DNA from: Taudactylus pleione | Lineage: Eukaryota > Chordata > Amphibia > Anura > Myobatrachidae | Reading direction: 5' to 3' | DNA: 64,000 nucleotides | Assembly: GCA_031769625.1 (NCBI GenBank) | Contig: JAUIMM010000699.1 | Span: forward strand, 558,001-622,000 | Shown here: positions 60,490-64,000 of the stretch, piece after piece | Layout of the letters: each line of letters opens with the position of its first letter | Numbering within the stretch: the first letter of the stretch is position 1 | Program-made: the position numbers and the translations under genes | Notes under the pieces: generated by a model | What the model was told of the DNA's origin: nothing | The model's input: only the letters and a program-made list of their open reading frames with translations | Database searches by the model: none

Positions 60490-63400
60490 TTGCTATTAGA
60501 GGAGATATCACAAAGTATGCACTTTTGTTGTATCCATTGCTTTCAATGCATTTTGGCCTAAAATGAGCATTTGCTGTTTTCTCTTAAATACAACATGGGA
60601 GAAAAACCATTTCACATCACATTTGTGGGTCTTGTTCTTCAACACATTCGGTGAAATTTTGAGCTGTCTGTGTTTGCTAGAAGAGGAGATATCACAAAGT
60701 ATGCACTTTTGTTGTTTCCATTGCTTTCAATGCATTTTGACCTAAAACAAGCATTTGCTGTTTTTTCTTAAACGCAACATGGGAGAAAAACTATTTCACG
60801 TCACATTTGTGGGTCTTGGTCTTCAACACATTCGGTGAAATTTTGAGCTGTCTGTGTTTGCTACAAGAGGAGATATCACAAATTATGCTCTTTTGTTGTT
60901 TCCATTGCTTTCAATGCATTTTGGCCTAAAACGAGCATGTGCTGTTTTCTCTTAAATGCAACATGGGAGAAAAACCATATCACATCACATTTGTGGGTCT
61001 TGTTCTTCAACACATTCGGTGAAATTTTGAGCTGTCTGTGTTTGCTACAAGAGGAGATATCACAAAGTATGCGCTTTTATTGTTTCCATTGCTTTCAATG
61101 CATTTTGGCCTAAAATGAGCATTTGCTGTTTTCTCTTAAATACAACATGGGAGAAAAACCATTTCACATCACATTTGTGGGTCTTGGTCTTCAACACATT
61201 CGGTGAAATTTTGAGCTGTCTGTGTCTGCTACAAGAGGAGATATCACAAAGTATGCACTTTTGTTGTTTCCATTGCTTTCAAAACATTTTGGCCTAAAAC
61301 GAGCATTTGCTGTTTTCTCTTAAATACAACATGGGAGAAAAACCTTTTCACATCACATTTGTGGGTCTTGGTCTTCAACACATTCGGTGAAATTTTGAGC
61401 TGTCTGTGTTTGCTACAAGAGGAGATATCACAAAGTATGCGCTTTTGTTGTTTCCATTGCTTTCAATGCATTTTGACCTAAAACAAGCATTTGCTGTTTT
61501 TTCTTAAACGCAACATGGGAGAAAAACTATTTCACGTCACATTTGTGGGTCTTGGTCTTCAACACATTCGGTGAAATTTTGAGCTGTCTGTTTTTGCTAT
61601 TAGAGGAGATATCACAAAGTATGCACTTTTGTTGTATCCATTGCTTTCAATGCATTTTGGCCTAAAATGAGCATTTGCTGTTTTCTCTTAAATACAACAT
61701 GGGAGAAAAACCATTTCACATCACATTTGTGGGTCTTGTTCTTCAACACATTCGGTGAAATTTTGAGCTGTCTGTGTTTGCTAGAAGAGGAGATATCACA
61801 AAGTATGCGCTTTTGTTGTTTCCATTGCTTTCAATGCATTTTGACCTAAAACAAGCATTTGCTGTTTTTTCTTAAACGCAGCATGGGAGAAAAACTATTT
61901 CACGTCACATTTGTGGGTCTTGGTCTTCAACACATTCGGTGAAATTTTGAGCTGTCTGTGTTTGCTACAAGAGGAGATATCACAAATTATGCTCTTTTGT
62001 TGTTTCCATTGCTTTCAATGCATTTTGGCCTAAAACGAGCATGTGCTGTTTTCTCTTAAATGCAACATGGGAGAAAAACCATTTCACATCACATTTGTGG
62101 GTCTTGTTCTTCAACACATTCGGTGAAAGTTTGAGCTGTCTGTGTTTGCTACAAGAGGAGATATCACAAAGTATGCGCTTGTATTGTTTCCATTGCTTTC
62201 AATGCATTTTGGCCTAAAATGAGCATTTGCTGTTTTCTCTTAAATACAACATGGGAGAAAAACCATTTCACATCACATTTGTGGGTCTTGGTCTTCAACA
62301 CATTCGGTGAAATTTTGAGCTGTCTGTGTCTGCTACAAGAGGAGATATCACAAAGTATGCACTTTTGTTGTTTCCATTGCTTTCAAAACATTTTGGCCTA
62401 AAACGAGCATTTGCTGTTTTCTCTTAAATACAACATGGGAGAAAAACCTTTTCACATCACATTTGTGGGTCTTGGTCTTCAACACATTTGGTGAAATTTT
62501 GAGCTGTCTGTTTTTGCTATTAGAGGAGATATCACAAAGTATGCACTTTTGTTGTATCCATTGCTTTCAATGCATTTGGGCCTAAAATGAGCATTTGCTG
62601 TTTTCTCTTAAATACAACATGGGAGAAAAACCATTTCACATCACATTTGTGGGTCTTGGTCTTCAACACATTCGGTGAAATTTTGAGCTGTCTGTTTTTG
62701 CTACAAGAGGAGATATCACAAAGTATGCACTTTTGTTGTTTCCATTGCTTTCAATGCATTTTGGCCTAAAATGACCATTTGCTGTTATCTCTTAAATGCA
62801 ACATGGGAGAAAAAATATTTCACGTCACATTTGTGGGTCTTGTTCTTCAACACATTTGGTGAAATTTTGAGCTGTCTGTGTTTGCTACAAGAGGAGATAT
62901 CACAAAGTATGCGCTTTTATTGTTTCCATTGCTTTCAATGCATTTTGGCCTAAAATGAGCATTTGCTGTTTTCTCTTAAATACAACATGGGAGAAAAACC
63001 ATTTCACATCACATTTGTGGGTCTTGTTCTTCAACACATTCGGTGAAATTTTGAGCTGTCTGTGTTTGCTACAAGAGGAGATATCACAAAGTATGCGCTT
63101 TTGTTGTTTCCATTGCTTTCAATGCATTTTGACCTAAAGCAAGCATTTGCTGTTTTTTCTTAAACGCAACATGGGAGAAAAACCATTTCACATCACATTT
63201 GTGGGTCTTGGTCTTCAACACATTCGGTGAAATTTTGAGCTGTCTGTGTTTGCTACAAGAGGAGATATCACAAAGTATGCGCTTTTGTTGTTTCCTTTGC
63301 TTTCAATGCATTTTGACCTAAAACGAGCATTTGCTGTTTTTTCTTAAATGCAACATGTGAGAAAAACGATTTCACATCACATTTGTGGGTCTTGTTCTTC

Positions 63401-64000
63401 AACACATTTGGTGAAATTTTGAGCTGTCTGTTTTTGCTATTAGAGGAGATATCACAAAGTATGCGCTTTTGTTGTTTCCATTGCTTTCAATGCATTTTGA
63501 CCTAAAACGAGCATGTGCTGTTTTCTCTTAAATGCAACATGGGAGAAAAACCATTTCACATCACATTTGTGGGTCTTGTTCTTCAACACATTCGGTGAAA
63601 TTTTGAGCTGTCTGTGTTTGCTACAAGAGGAGATATCACAAAGTATGCGCTTTTATTGTTTCCATTGCTTTCAATGCATTTTGGCCTAAAATGAGCATTT
63701 GCTGTTTTCTCTTAAATACAACATGGGAGAAAAACCATTTCACATCACATTTGTGGGTCTTGTTCTTCAAAACATTTAGTGAAATTTTGAGCTGTCTGTG
63801 TTTGCTACAAGACGAGATATCACAAAGTATGCGCTTTTGTTGTTTCCATTGCTTTCAATGCATTTTGACCTAAAACAAGCATTTGCTGTTTTTTCTTAAA
63901 CGCAACATGGGAGAAAAACTATTTCACGTCACATTTGTGGGTCTTGGTCTTCAACACATTCGGTGAAATTTTGAGCTGTCTGTGTTTGCTACAAGAGGAG
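60490..64000 (+). repeat. 6-mer repeat (1104 bp) and return of the 4-mer
   Basis: Marker monomers at 60563 and 61115 recur at 61667 and 62219, exactly 1104 bp (six monomers) later. They share TTGCTAGAAGAGG, CTATTTCACGTCAC and TCAAAACATTTTGG. A block at 62587/62771 matches 56883/57067, 5704 bp (31 monomers) earlier, and 53756/53940 another 3127 bp back. The 736-bp 4-mer then resumes at 62955 and continues to the end of the window. This stretch looks like a shuffled mixture of the neighbouring units. Confidence 0.85.

Larger units (their letters stand above)
12095..64000 (+). repeat. 184-bp satellite array, right block
   Basis: The same monomer resumes in the same orientation and phase after the LINE and continues to the end of the window, about 282 copies with no other interruption. 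Nearly every monomer keeps GATATC (an EcoRV site); exceptions read GTTATC (near 13621, 15641, 21705, 27590), GATACC (near 27221) or GATATT (near 54803). Recurrent variants include a 182-bp form lacking GT (TGTGCTGTCTGTTTGC), a form with TTTTTGCTATTAGAGG, one with CATGTGAGAAAAACG, one with GGTCTAGGTC and one with CAACCCATTC. The order of these variants defines the higher-order repeats listed separately. No gene or RNA is seen. Whether it is centromeric cannot be judged from sequence alone. Confidence 0.97.

Noticed and set aside
1..64000. Dozens of 60-88 codon open frames in the satellite on both strands
   Set aside because: They repeat with the monomer, each ends within about one monomer, and 184 is not divisible by 3, so no frame continues. 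They overlap each other on both strands.
1..64000. CENP-B box in the monomer (ATTCGGTGAAATTTTG)
   Set aside because: Only the first half (TTCG, then A) fits; the required CGGG half is absent.
12095..64000. CRISPR array
   Set aside because: The repeats are contiguous 184-bp units with no unique spacers, and the context is eukaryotic.
25000..64000. Near-identical units as assembly error
   Set aside because: It cannot be excluded from sequence alone, but the units differ by scattered bases and nest consistently, so I treat them as real.

Overview
This window is eukaryotic, non-genic satellite DNA interrupted by one retrotransposon. About 88% of it is a head-to-tail tandem array of an AT-rich monomer of about 184 bp. 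There are about 25 monomers at 1-4667 and about 282 at 12095-64000, all in the same orientation, and the array runs off both ends of the window. No host protein-coding gene, tRNA, rRNA, CRISPR array or bacterial feature is supported. The many 60-88 codon open frames in the array come from the repeat and change frame every monomer, because 184 is not a multiple of 3.

The array is cut once, at 4668-12094, by a 7.4-kb non-LTR retrotransposon (LINE) on the minus strand. In its own 5'-to-3' direction it has: a short 5' leader; a GC-rich 5' region with a 490-codon open frame, degenerate 81-93 bp tandem repeats and five AAGATGGC (YY1-like) sites; ORF1 with three CCHC zinc knuckles; ORF2 with an AP-type endonuclease, a reverse transcriptase with an intact YADD and a C-terminal CCHC motif; and a GT-rich 3' UTR ending at AATAAA with no poly(A) tail. 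The zinc-knuckle ORF1 and the shape of ORF2 suggest the Tx1 branch of the L1 group. ORF2 carries one frameshift, three in-frame stops and a lost endonuclease Asn; ORF1 carries one apparent frameshift. This copy is therefore dead, though only lightly damaged.

The satellite has layers of structure. The left flank (1-4667) and the first kilobase right of the LINE (12095-13000) are heterogeneous monomers with little long-range order. From 13 to 25 kb there are duplicated segments of about 2 kb. From 25.4 to 45.8 kb there is a loose higher-order repeat of 27-29 monomers (4.96-5.33 kb). From 47.7 to 52.8 kb there is a 14-mer (2576 bp) that itself contains a duplicated 5-mer (920 bp). From 55 to 64 kb a 4-mer (736 bp) dominates. 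Unit size falls and regularity rises from left to right, as expected if the most recent amplification lies to the right and the LINE sits in an older, less homogenised part.

The positions that vary most between monomers are the CpG positions, each seen as CG, TG or CA. This points to a genome with CpG methylation. Together with a Tx1-type LINE it suggests a vertebrate, most likely an amphibian or fish. The species and the chromosomal site (for example centromere or heterochromatic block) cannot be read from the sequence.
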